Shown one piece after another: positions 46,803 to 57,449 of a stretch of DNA of 64,000 bases. Position 1 is the first letter of the stretch, and each line of letters begins with the position of its first letter. Below the pieces are notes generated by a model that searched no databases, was not told the DNA's origin, and saw nothing but the letters and a program-made list of their open reading frames with translations. Both the position numbers and the translations under genes were made by a program. The stretch spans positions 233,814,376 to 233,878,375 of the forward strand of contig CM054062.1 of NCBI GenBank assembly GCA_028641055.1. The letters are read 5' to 3'. This stretch comes from Alopecurus myosuroides. Taxonomy: Eukaryota > Streptophyta > Magnoliopsida > Poales > Poaceae.

Positions 46803-47843
46803 GGGGAGTGCCCGAGATGTCTGCTTCCGTTTGTTTTTCCTCGGGAAGCACCGGTACGACGCAGGAACTAGTCGCATACTCGCATTCTTGCTGAACCGGG
46901 CCACATGGTTCAAGCAGACCAGCTTGGGAGTTTGGGATCGTTGTGCTCCTGCACGCCTGGCCAATTCTATTGTTCAGTATGATCATCTGAATCTGTATGC
47001 CATTTGGCAGCCCAATCGATGGTTTAGGATTAGCTATACACCACGGACATGCCAATTATTGTTTGTACTCAATGCCAAATGATGCTCACTACACTGCAAG
47101 GCACAATGAAGTTTGCTCGTCATCCAAGCGACCTGGAGGCTTCTTTCTCTCAGGGAGTCGTGATATCTTTCTCGACAAACTTCGTCAAACACATAACAAG
47201 CGACATCCCGCGAGGTCTAGCAAATTACACCAGAACCAGCCAGTGCGCAGATGTTTGGGCGCACCATGTTCTGAAGTGCTTTGCCCATTTGGTGTTACCT
47301 GATTGTAACCCTATCACTGAGCCCCTCGCAAAAGAAAGAAGCGAAGTTTGGTTTTGTATCCAACGGATCAAAGTCAATTATTCTTCTTTCCTTTATTAGT
47401 CATCCGCTAATCCAAACTCTGAGTAACAAGTACTAACTTCATCTCTGTCGATAAAGATTTATTTCTGGATGCCACTCATTCCGTGCGCCCTTTCTAATAT
47501 ATGTATTGTCCATATCCCATGTTGGGAAGAAAAGGCTAAGGTGGTTGTGGAAGGGTGATGTATATGGAATAGGGTAGAAGGCATTGTGTCCTATATATAG
47601 ATGTGTGTGTAAGGGACGCAAGTCTGTACAAGCACATGCTTCAGTTAAATGGTCACTTATGATGATACATCTAACAAAATAAAGGACATATACTCTTTGT
47701 TAAATGTTATAGGTCAAGCGAATAAATTTCTTACTACTTGAGTAAACGTGAATATGTGTTCCCATTTATACTGTAGGGATCTCCCTTACAGTTTTCTTCA
47801 AAAAAAAAAATTTAAGCAGTGGTTGCCTCAATGATTTTATCTT
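45901..47843. repeat. Tandem array copy B (holds the proximal exon 1)
   Basis: A 1.9-kb copy that begins GGTATCTTAAAAAAAAGTATGGCTAGC and contains the exon-1 segment 46802-46664 and its upstream region. It ends at the start of copy C. It is clearly similar to C through the first exon and its leader. Confidence 0.87.
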
Positions 47844-50383
47844 GGTATCTAAAAAAAAGTATGGCTGGCTAAGTGTGCATCCACAATTTTACTGTAGTGC
47901 GAATTGCAAAGGTTAAGCGGTGAGCAGAATAATTGCTTATACACATAATAGACATAATAGAACTATATATTTTTTTAAGTAAGAACACCATCTCCACCTC
48001 ATTCAAACAAGAAATCATGCTCCAAATCAAGCTAGACCTATTTCCTCGGATCAAGTACTCAGCTACAAGAGAAATGGGCCTAGCTCACTTGGTTGGGAGA
48101 GTAGATGTACAACCACACCTCCTTAGTTCAAGCCCTCACGAATGCCAATTTTAGGTTCCTATTTATACTCTGGGCTTTCACTACAGTTTATGTCAAGAAG
48201 TACTCAGCTACTCCGTATATGCACAAATGGCATGTACCACAATGAATTTCTGTGTTAACCAATTCGCCTGAACTGAAATATGCAGGCACAGGAATTCAAA
48301 GCTGGAACAGCATAAGCCGTTGACAGCAATTGTTTCGAACATGTGTGTACCTCGATCTGGTGAAATGCATATGCCCGTAGAGCATAAGTGCCAATGCTCC
48401 CTAACATTGCAAAAGCAGCAAATCAAGAGTTCCGGCTACACTCTTCCTGTTCCACAAATATCGGCCCTACCAAAGGTCTGGTATGACACGACGGCGGGAT
48501 GCCCTGCCCCCCCTATACGTCAGTTATCTCGGTTTCTGGATCGGTGATGGCGGCAGATCGAGCGGAACAGGACGCTAAATTAAACGAATCGAGTACAAAA
48601 GCTGCTGTGTGGCCGAGAAAAGGGAATGGAATCGGCAGGACCTGATGCGCCGGAGGAGGAGCGAGCGAGCAGGGCGCGGCGGAGGATTTTCCACCGGAGG
48701 CTGGCATTGGAGGTGCCACGGGCAGGAGCGGACGACTGCGGCGGCGGCGGCGGCGGCGACGAGGAAGGCGAGGAGGATCCCATGGGGAGTGACCGAGATG
48801 TCTGCTTCCGTTTGTTTTTCCTCGGGAAGAACCGGTACGACGCAGGAACTAGGCGCATTCTTCATGCTGGTCCGGTCCGGGCCACATGGTTCAAGCAGAC
48901 CAGATTGGGAGTTTTGGGATGGTTGTGCACTTGCTCCTGGTCAATTCTTTTCAGCATGATCATCCGAATCTGTGTATGCCATTTGGCAGCGCCATCGATG
49001 GTTTAGGATTAGCTATACAACACGAACATGCCAATTATTGTCCGTACTGAATGACAAATTATGCTCACTACATTTCAAGGCACAATTAAAGAAGATCGAT
49101 CCAAGTATACTCATCATCCAAGTGACCCGAAGGCTTCTTTCTCTCAGGGAGTCGGAACATCATTTTTCGACGAAGAGATTTCATTAATTAAAAGTTTTAA
49201 CTATTACACCTGACATCTGCATAAGGAGTCGGAGTCGGGATATCTTTTCTCGACAAACTTCGTCAAACACACAACAAGCGACTTCTTGCGGTCTAGCAAA
49301 TTACACCAGGACCAGCCAGTGCGCAGATGTTTGGGCGCACCATGTTAAGTGCTTTGCACATTTGGTGTTACCTGATTATAACCCTATCACCGAGTCCCTC
49401 GTAAAAGGAAAAATCTTAGTTTGGTTTTGTAGCCAGCGTATCAAAGTCAATTATTCTTCTTTCCTTTATTAGTCATCCGCTAATCCAAACTTTGAGTAAC
49501 AAGTACTGAGTTCTTCTCTTTTGCTATTGATTTATTTCTGGATGCCACTCATTCTCCGCGCCCTTTCTAATATATGTATTGTTCATACCCCATGTTGGAA
49601 AGAAAAGACTAAGGTGGTTGTAGAAGGGGGATGTATATGGAATAGGGTAGAAGACATTGTTTCCTATATATAGAAGTGTGTGTAGGGGGGCGCAAGTCCG
49701 TACAGTCACATGCTTCACTTAAATGGTCAGTTATGATGATACATCGAACAAAATAAAGGACATATACTCTTTATTAAATGTTATAGGTCAAGCGAGAGGG
49801 AAAGCCAATAAATTTCTTACCGCTTGAATATTTATGGGTTAAACCCAAATAAATTAATTTTGATCTCGTGTTCGTCCATGTTATTCTGACATGTGAACAT
49901 CAAATCGTGCTATTCAAAAAAGAAAGGACGAAGGAAGCCTTACAAATGAGCAGACCTCGGATATAACCTTAAGTAGTTGCATCAGATTTTGATTGTTTTC
50001 TTTAATACTAGGGAGTTGGGTTTTCATATTTATCAAAACAAGTTAAAATTACTAATCACTAAAAGTACAAATTTAGGAGGGATTTAAGCTACTTAAAATT
50101 ATGAAAGCTTGAGACAAAAAAAAGTTAGTTCAAAACCGCAAAATTATATTGCATCCGAGGTAGTAAAAATAAGCATCATTTCCCAAAAAAAACAGTTGCA
50201 TTGGAGGATACCAATCACAAGAATGACATTGGAACGAAGCAAGCTAGTATGGAGTGTTTAACCACGTTTGGGAGGGAACGTACAACCCTGTCGCCCAGGT
50301 TATAGTCGTCGTAAACGTGAATCTATATTCTTTTTTATAGGGGTTTCCCTTGCGGTTTTCTTAAAAATAAACATTTAAAGAGT
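47844..50383. repeat. Tandem array copy C (holds the distal exon 1)
   Basis: It begins GGTATCTAAAAAAAAGTATGGCTGGC and includes an exon-1 copy at 48783-48642. Relative to B it has about 500 extra bases (about 49828-50325) between CTTGA and GTAAACGTGAAT. Part of these extra bases resembles the unit edge at 44804-44860. Confidence 0.85.
48642..48783 (-). other. Duplicate first exon of the methyltransferase gene (possible alternative first exon)
   Basis: It codes for MGSSSPSS..., with the same RWKILRRALLARSSS block as the proximal exon, over 142 bases. It has the same weak donor CATCAG/GTCCTG and the same phase. Splicing to 44748 would keep the frame, with a protein one residue longer and differing only in the Ser/Pro-rich start. 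It is open throughout. Whether it is transcribed cannot be read from the sequence. Confidence 0.75.
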
Positions 50384-51040
50384 GGTATCTACAAACAATG
50401 TATGGCTAGCTAAGTGTATCTTCTCAATTTCGATGTAGTGCTAATTGCGAAGGTTAACCAGTGAGCAAAATAATTTCTCGTGCACATAATATTAATATAT
50501 CATTTTGAAGCAAGAAGCCCATTTCCACTTCACTCAAACAAGAAATCATACTCCAAATCAAGCTAGATCTATTTCTTCCGGTCAAGTATTCGGCTATAAG
50601 AAAAATTGCCTAACTCACTTTGTAGGAAGAGATTTACAATCCCTCCTTTGTTCAAGCTCTCACAAATGTGAGTTTTAGGTTCCTATTATTAACTTAAGTT
50701 CCTACTTAGTTCAAAGGTGGAACAACATAAGCCGTTCACAACAATTGTTTTGAGCGTGTATATCTCGAACTAGTAAAAGGCATGCCGGTGCAGCATAAAT
50801 GTGAATGCTCCCTAACATTACAAGAGCAGCAAATCAAGAATTCCGGCTACATTCTTCGTGTTCCACAAATATCGTGCTACCAGGTGCAGAGGTCTCGTAT
50901 GAATCTACTAATACGGCAAGATTTGGCGGTGCTGGCAGGGAAGGCGAGGAAGATCCCATGGGGAGGGTGCCCGAGATGTATGCTTCTGTTTCTTTTTCCT
51001 CGGATGAATCGATGTGATGCAGGAACTGGACGTGTTCTTT
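50384..51040. repeat. Tandem array copy D (diverged, truncated)
   Basis: It begins GGTATCTACAAACAATGTATGGCTAGC and matches the other copies with lower similarity. Near 50936-51000 it retains GGCGAGGAAGATCCCATGGGGAG, which corresponds to the start-codon region of exon 1, but the coding segment after it is deleted. It ends near the T-run at 51034-51041. Confidence 0.75.
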
Positions 51041-51710
51041 TTTTAGATCAATAAGGCCCCTGAAAGAGAGAGCCCTGGCTCTATTTCATCAATGAAACCA
51101 GCAAGAGTTCAAATATTACATAAATAACGTAGTAGAAATACTAGGAAATATAAAAACATATGCTCTAAAGTACTAAGTTACGCGAAAGAAACATCTAAAT
51201 CGACTAGAGGACAAATTCTCTGAAAGAGTTCTAGAAGTTATAGCAGAAGAAAGCTAAAGGACAAACCAGAGACTACTCTAAAGCCATGTGGCACTCGATG
51301 ATCTCCATGAGTTTGTGTTTTGCTTCTTGAGGTGGAAGAACATCAGCAACTTGTATCGAATTTCCCCGACCAGACAACCAACATGAAGTCAATAGCGAGG
51401 CCACTTAATACTTTGATTGGCTCGGCGGTGTCATGGATGCAAGTGCAAAAGTCTTTGACATAGGGAGTGAAGGAGCGAGACAGATCAGTGAAATTGTCGT
51501 CGGTCCCGAATCTTCCCCCATGGAAGAGCGGGATTTTTCGTGAGTTTATGTAGAACCATCTGAGTGAATATATCGATAATTTGCCGTGTAAGTTGTTTGA
51601 GCATCAACCTCTATTTAAGCAGTTAAGCCTGAATATATCGGTTTCCTCTCTAGTGTCCATACTTTCTCTTGGGCGATTAAGCCCGAATTAAGAGTCGAGG
51701 CTCCGGTACT
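51041..51710. mobile_element. Unclassified transposon fragments
   Basis: The left part (from TTTTTTTAGATCAATAAGGCCCC, with CCCTGGCTCTATTTCATCAATG) resembles an inverted LINE-type tail, by memory only. The right part (about 51560-51710) is the beginning of the interior of a minus-strand Copia element. Next to the LTR at 51711, the minus strand reads TTAGTACCGGAGCCTCG, a decayed TTGGTATCAGAGCC primer site. Confidence 0.45.
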
Positions 51711-52873
51711 AATTGAACGGATCATATGGCCACCTAGAGGAGGGGCGTTAATAGGTGCTACCTCAAATTTTTAATACTTTTTTTATTTAGGCTTGACACA
51801 AGGGTAAATTATCTATATATGAAACTAAGGTGAATTTATCTATATGACAAGAATTGCACTAAGCAAGATACGAGCACAAAGTAAAGCTAAAGGATAGAAG
51901 GAACCGATGTGGAAGCACACGGAGAAAAGGATGTATTCCCGATTTCCTCCTTTTGAGAGGAGTGCGTATCGTTGGAGGGGTGTGAGTTTTGCCACAAAGG
52001 CCTACTCAATGCCACAAAGGCCTCACCCTATTCTCCAATGAACTTTGCTACAAAATCCTAGTTCACCTTCCACTATTGAATCTTTCGAGGCGGAATTCGG
52101 AGCCTCTACAATAAGCTTGAGGCACACACCCACAACTTAATTGGGAGCTCTCAAGAACACCAATAATCTGTTACAGGCAACATGTGAGTAACAATAGGTC
52201 TAGGTTTTCCACACAGACACCCTAGACACAAATCCCTTAAGTGAATGAGGAGGAAATGAATAATAGCTTGGTGAAGATGTAGATCCGTTCCTTCTCCTTC
52301 AATCCTCCGAATATCAATGAGTTTGGGTGGAGGAAATGGGAGATCTTAGGATTTAGGTGAGCTCATTAATGGGGGACTTGAATGCTGGACGAGCTCACCC
52401 TTTGGAGAAGAAGAGGTTCTCTTTTTATAGTCTTCCTTGAAAACTAGTTGTTTTTCTGCCAGAGACAACCATTCCGGATTAAATCACGAAATTCCAGATT
52501 TAATCCGGCATGTGAAATAATCCATGGAAATCCAACGACTCACCGAGATTTTTACGTTCATGTCAGAATACTTCCGGATTCAATCCGACATGTTGGATTT
52601 TTCCGGAATAATCCAACAACAACCCGACGTTTTTACGGCCCTTTTGGATTCATCCGGATTTGTCGAAATAATCCCGAAATTCCGGATTTAATCCGATAAC
52701 CCATAGAAATTGTTATCTTCTGAGATTTGACCTCGATCGTTTTCTCCTTCACCATAAGACCGACACCACTTTGTGCTAGACATTAATTGTACCTTAAGCA
52801 TGCAGCACACGGTGAGATATCACTTATGTTGTTAAAAAACACAAAATCTAGGAGGGACATAAATATCCTTTCA
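51711..52873 (-). mobile_element. LTR of a decayed Copia element related to the one at 56131
   Basis: Ends are TGAACGGATC...and ...ATATCCTTTCA on the plus strand, close to the TGAAAG...CTTTCA inverted termini of the right-hand elements. Next to it, on the left, is a decayed tRNA-Met primer site, so it is a 5' LTR in reverse. The interior shows repeated CCGGAT/AATCC motifs at about 52470-52705 and a TATA region near 52430 in reverse. The remaining internal part is missing. Confidence 0.65.
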
Positions 52874-53901
52874 GATATTAAATCTGAAATGTTAGAACTG
52901 GATGAGTAGGAAATGAGTAGATTGAATGATATTATGAAGGAGCTAGATCGTTAGTGGTTGGTTAGGATATTAAAGCCAAATAGGGATCTAGGGATAGGGA
53001 AATTAGAGAATGGGAGTAGAAATAGTGCTTATTTCCATGCGGTAGCCAATCAGAGGAGGAGGAAAAGGTTGAGTAATGTCTTGGAGGGTCCTTGTGGCCC
53101 TATCACCAGTACAACTCGGATGTTTAAAGTTTCTACTGACTACTATAGGGATTTATTTAGTTATGAAAATATATCTAATATTATGTTGAGAGAGGACTTT
53201 TTCTCGAAGAGGGGGGATTACCAAGCTGAGAAAGAGATTCTATATAGTTTTTTTTTCTCTCTGGAAGACATTAGGGAAGTTGTCCTATGCTGATTGAGCC
53301 CCTTTCCAAGATGGGATTCCTTTTTTTCTTCTATCAAAAATATTGGGATGTGGTGAAAAATGACTTGCTAGATTTATTTGTAGATTGGTTTCACAATAGG
53401 TTGGATCTCTTTAGGATTAATTTTTCTATGCTTACTCTAATCCCCAAGTAGGAGGATGCTAGAGATATGATAAAGTTTAGGCATGTTAGTTTCCTTAATT
53501 GTAGCTTTAAGATTTTCACTAAAGTACTTACAAATAGGTTTACTAAAAATAGTTGGTAGACTTATTTCTCCCTGTCAGTCTGCCTTTATTAGGGGAATTT
53601 TTTAAGTGTTGTTATAGCTCATGAGATTATTCATGAGGTAGATAGGAGTAAGGAGAAAGGGTTAGTATTTAAAATAGATTAAGATAAAGCATATCATAGA
53701 GTTAATTTAGATTTTCTCTATGAAATTCTGGAGAAGAGAGGTTTTAGCCCATTCTGGATTCGACTAATTAAGCAACTTACTCGATATGGGTTAGTAGGTG
53801 TTAAAGTAAATGATGTGGAGGGGAATTTTTTTCTCTAATGCACAGGTTTAATGCAACGGGATCCCTTCTCTCCCATATTATTCAATTTGGTAGTAGACAT
53901 G
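52874..53901 (+). pseudogene. LINE reverse transcriptase fragment, truncated
   Basis: Plus-strand translation in a mix of frames gives a plant LINE (L1-type) pol segment. Visible parts are YFHAVANQRRRKRLSNVLEG in the linker before RT, then SMLTLIPK, FLNCSFKIFTKVLTNR, GLVFKID(*)DKAY and GLMQRDPFSPILFNLVVDM. Several stops and indels occur (for example the TAA within FKID-DKAY). The sequence stops just before the expected FADD-type catalytic box, where a Copia LTR begins at 53902. It represents the fingers and palm only. Confidence 0.85.
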
Positions 53902-55293
53902 TGAAAGATCGAGAGGTTAACAAGAGGGGGTGAATAGATTAACTACAAATTTTAAATTTCCTTTTCGATTTAACAAGAGAGTGCTCAAACATAGATTGTC
54001 TAGATTATGCAACTAGGTGAACAATCCTATATGTTGAGCAAATGCAACTAGCACAAGGTATATATATGACTAACCTAGTAGCAACAAGTAAAGGTAAGTT
54101 GAGGGATAACCGAACACAATGACTCGGAGATGTATCCCGAAGTTCACTTCCCAATGGAGGCTAATCTCCGTTGGAGCGGTGCGGTGCCACCAAAGTGGAA
54201 CACCGAGTAGCCCTCAAATGGCACACTGTATCTCCTTCGAGCCCTTCCACCGATGTGGGGAGGCTCTAATCACTATGTTGCCGTTGAGGTTGACAACTAG
54301 AACCTTTACAAGGATGAGGCACACTCCATAAATTTGGAGGGTCCTCACCAAATCGAGAGAGCCACCAAGACTCCAGGAAACAAGATCCACGAGCACAAAA
54401 GTTTCGGAGATACCAACAAGGCTCCAAGCTCCAATGAGCTAAGAGAAACAAGGTTATTGGCTCCGATGAACTAATAACAACAAGATCCCTAAAGGATGAG
54501 TGGGGTGATTTCGAATCGGCTTGGTGGAGTTGTAGATCTAGGGTGTCTCCTCCAAATACCAAAGAATCAAGAGCTGTGGTTAGGTATTTGGGGAGAATCT
54601 TAAGCTTAGATGTGGTCAACAATGGTGGAGAGAGAAAGCTTAATTGACACCTTCTAAAGGTAGGGGTGAGTGCTATTTATACTCCGAGTGTAAAAGTGGC
54701 CGTTGGAGGTTTATCCCCATCACTGCGGAGCTCCAGGCCTAGGACGCCGGCCAGGCCGGCCAGAAGAGCCGGAAAGCCTGTAGCCAGCCCACCTCGGCCT
54801 GGGTCTCCCTTGGGCCCGGCTGGAACCCGGCCTAGGGCCAACACACCCATCCCACCTCGGCCTGGAGACGCCGTGAGGCCGGCTGGACCCAGCTTGCGGC
54901 TGGCTCGTCCCACCCCGGCCTAGAGCCCGGCCAGGGGCCGGCGTGGAAGCAGATTTGGGTCGGGGCAGCGCCCGAAGTGCCTGGCCTCGTGCCCGGCCTG
55001 GGGCCGGCATGGGAGAGGATCTGGATGGGGCACAGCCCGAGCCACCCCGCCTCGGAGCCCGGCCAGGCCGGCCTGGTAGGTCGGCTGCCCTGTTTTTCCT
55101 GTTTTCTCCCTTTTGCACTATCTTCAATATCGATTTGTCAATCAAATGGATTTCCTAGGGAGCTTGTGTTTGCATTTCTCTATGATAAAAAGGCTCTCGC
55201 TTTTCATTTCCAATCCTAAACACATTTAGAGAAAAGATTAGGTCATCCATATGTTAAACACCAAAATAAGATTAGGAACAAAATGTCCTTTCA
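53902..55293 (-). mobile_element. 3' LTR of a SIRE/Maximus-like Copia element, minus strand
   Basis: Ends are TGAAAGATCGAGAGG and ...AAATGTCCTTTCA on the plus strand. On the minus strand an AAAAAGGGGGAGAT polypurine tract precedes it, so it is a 3' LTR and the element continues to the right. It is inserted into the LINE fragment. A TATA-like CTATTTATACTCC lies near 54674. The stretch 54720-55090 is a GC-rich block with repeated GGCC/CCGGCC units. Confidence 0.8.
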
Positions 55294-56130
55294 ATCTCCC
55301 CCTTTTTGATGTTTGATGACAACACATGGATTTGCATTAAAGATAGTTATCATAGCTATTTGCAAGGAGATAAAAGTTATAGAGGGGATCCTCCTATTTG
55401 TGTGCCCAATCATAAGGTATATATTTGATAAACAAATGGGATGCAATGATTATGATCTCTAACTCCCTTTATGTTTTATAGGTCAATAACATATGTGATG
55501 CTAAGCAAGTAGTAGTGGTAAGATATTCATATGTAATTGTGAGGTTGATAAGTGAATGGTTTAGCACTAGAGATGAATATGTATAAGCTATGAGTTTTTC
55601 AAATCAACTTGAACCAAGTTGCCAAAACACAATTGTTAGACATGATGAGATCTTATATAAGTGGTTGAATTGCAAGGAGAAAAAAATCTCACCATAGCCT
55701 TCATCTCATAGTAGATAGATAGAAGAAATATAACCTCACAATGATCTTCATCGCATCATAGATAGATAGAATGATAGATAGTAGAGACATAGTCTTACAA
55801 TAATAACGAAGTTCAAACAAACACACAAATAGTAAGTTCAATTAAGATTGAAGAAAGCAATAACGATGATAAGACGCAAATGCATGCATGATATGCAATG
55901 GCCCTAATGCAAAGCGTAGAGGATCCTAATATTTCTCCCCCTTGGCATCAAGACACCAAAAAGGGAGAAAATGATGCACCGCCAATCATTCATCATCATA
56001 CATCTCCTCATCCTCCGCATTAGCTTCCTCATCATCATTGGGGGTGCTGACTGGAACTTGCCACAGCTGCAAAGGAGGCCCCAAATGGTCTAAGAGAACT
56101 TGCATAATCACCAAGCCATAAAGTGTGCGC
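55294..56130 (-). mobile_element. Internal end of the SIRE/Maximus-like element, non-coding
   Basis: It starts with the polypurine tract and holds AT-rich DNA, followed by ACCAAAAAGGGAGAA near 55958 (a second tract-like motif) and an acidic, ATC/ATG-rich stretch near 55990-56035. No coding motif of pol is visible before it is cut by the LTR at 56131. Confidence 0.6.
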
Positions 56131-57395
56131 TGAAAGTGCATTTCATTTTCCCGGTGTTTTATCAGTTAGTTAACAACACTAAGTACATTATTTATCAAGG
56201 TGTTTAGTGTGCAAGTGTTATACTTAATATCGGCATCGATCACCGAAAAGATCGGTGAAGATTGGGCTAAGAGATTTGGTACATTGAGCAACTGGATTAT
56301 TCTAACCTGATTATTCAGGGAAACCGGATATTCCGGTTAGGATGGTTTGGGTCCAGTTTGGGACAAAGATGAGACGGATTATTGGTACCGGATTAGGCCA
56401 TACCGGATATTCCGGTTGTGGAGTTTCTGCTCAAAAATTGGCTAAGGACTGGAGTTGAAACTCATAGAAGCTAACCGGATTATTTGTACCGGATTATTCC
56501 GGAGGAGCCGAAATATCCGGTTCAGCTACCTGCGCAAGACAGAAGCCAGCCGGATTATTCAGAGGCAACCGGATAATCCGGTTTAAGTCAACGAACTCGG
56601 TGGAAATATCCCAACCGTATATTCCGGTCCAAACTTGGACCGGATATTCTGGTACCTGTTTTCCAGCCAAACGGATAGATTTGAGGAGGGGGTATAAATA
56701 CCCCTCCTCTTCCACCTTGAGCTCTAGTTCTTTCCCTTGGCATTCAATAGAATTTAAGAGCTCACCAAATCCGCATTAACTCCCAATCCCTCTCACCAAA
56801 CTCGAAGATCTTTGGAGGATTGAAGGAGAAGGCCCCGATCTACATCTTCACCGAGCCGTTCTTCATTTCCCCCTCTCTAGCTCGAGGGATCTAGCCTAGG
56901 GTTTCCTCTTGTGGAGAACCTAAGCATCTTGCTACTCTTGGTGATTCAATATTGTTGGGAGCCCCCCAATTTGGTTGTGGGTGTGTTCCCTAAGTTGTTT
57001 GTAAAGGATTCGATTAACGCCTCAAAGGGGATCAATAGTGGAAGGTGGACTAGGCCTTTGTGGCGGGGCTCATCGGAGAATAGGGTGAGGCCTTTGTGGC
57101 GTTGAGTAGGCCTTCGTGGCGAGCTCACACCCCTCCAACGAGACGTACTCCCTTAACAAGGAGGAACTCGGGATTACATCGTGTCTCTGCGTGCTTCATA
57201 TCGGTTACCTCGTTCCCTTCTTCCTTTACTTGCACCTGTATTGTGATTGTTCTTATCCTTGTCATATAGGTAAATTCACCGTAGTTGCATCATCTAGAGA
57301 ATTTACCTTTGTGTCAAGCCTAATTGTAAAAGAAAAATTAAAATTGGTCGTAGCACCTATTCACCCCCCCTCTAGGTGCCCATATTATACTTTCA
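56131..57395 (+). repeat. 5' LTR of the right-hand SIRE-type Copia element (1265 bp)
   Basis: It begins TGAAAGTGCATT and ends TATACTTTCA, with TGAAAGT/ACTTTCA as inverted termini, and is followed by the primer site. Its first 550 bases contain at least seven ACCGGATATTCCGGT-like dyads. A TATA box TATAAATA is at 56693-56700. A CTAGAGGG-type motif near the end occurs in related LTRs. The 3' LTR is outside the window. Confidence 0.9.
56693..56700 (+). promoter_or_regulatory. TATA box of the Copia LTR, inside an inverted repeat
   Basis: TATAAATA lies between GAGGAGGGG (56683-56691) and CCCCTCCTC (56701-56709), perfect 9-bp inverted arms. Transcription would start about 30 bases downstream. Confidence 0.75.
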
Positions 57396-57397
57396 AT

Positions 57398-57409
57398 TGG
57401 TATCAGAGC
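57398..57409 (+). promoter_or_regulatory. Primer binding site (initiator tRNA-Met)
   Basis: TGGTATCAGAGC, two bases after the LTR end, is the standard Copia primer site complementary to the 3' end of tRNA-iMet. Confidence 0.95.
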
Positions 57410-57449
57410 CTCGGCTCTTCTATCGGGCTTAACCGCCTAAGAGTTAAGT

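Noticed and set aside
46533..47055. Long minus-strand frames reading past the first exon (to 46533 and from 47055)
   Set aside because: The protein family and phase support only 46802-46664. The extensions are upstream leader and intron.
54666..55219. Pro/Ala/Gly-rich frames on both strands
   Set aside because: They come from the GGCC repeat block of an LTR.
56300..56660. CRISPR-like repeat array
   Set aside because: The repeats are short palindromic dyads with irregular spacing inside a plant LTR; no cas genes and a eukaryotic context.
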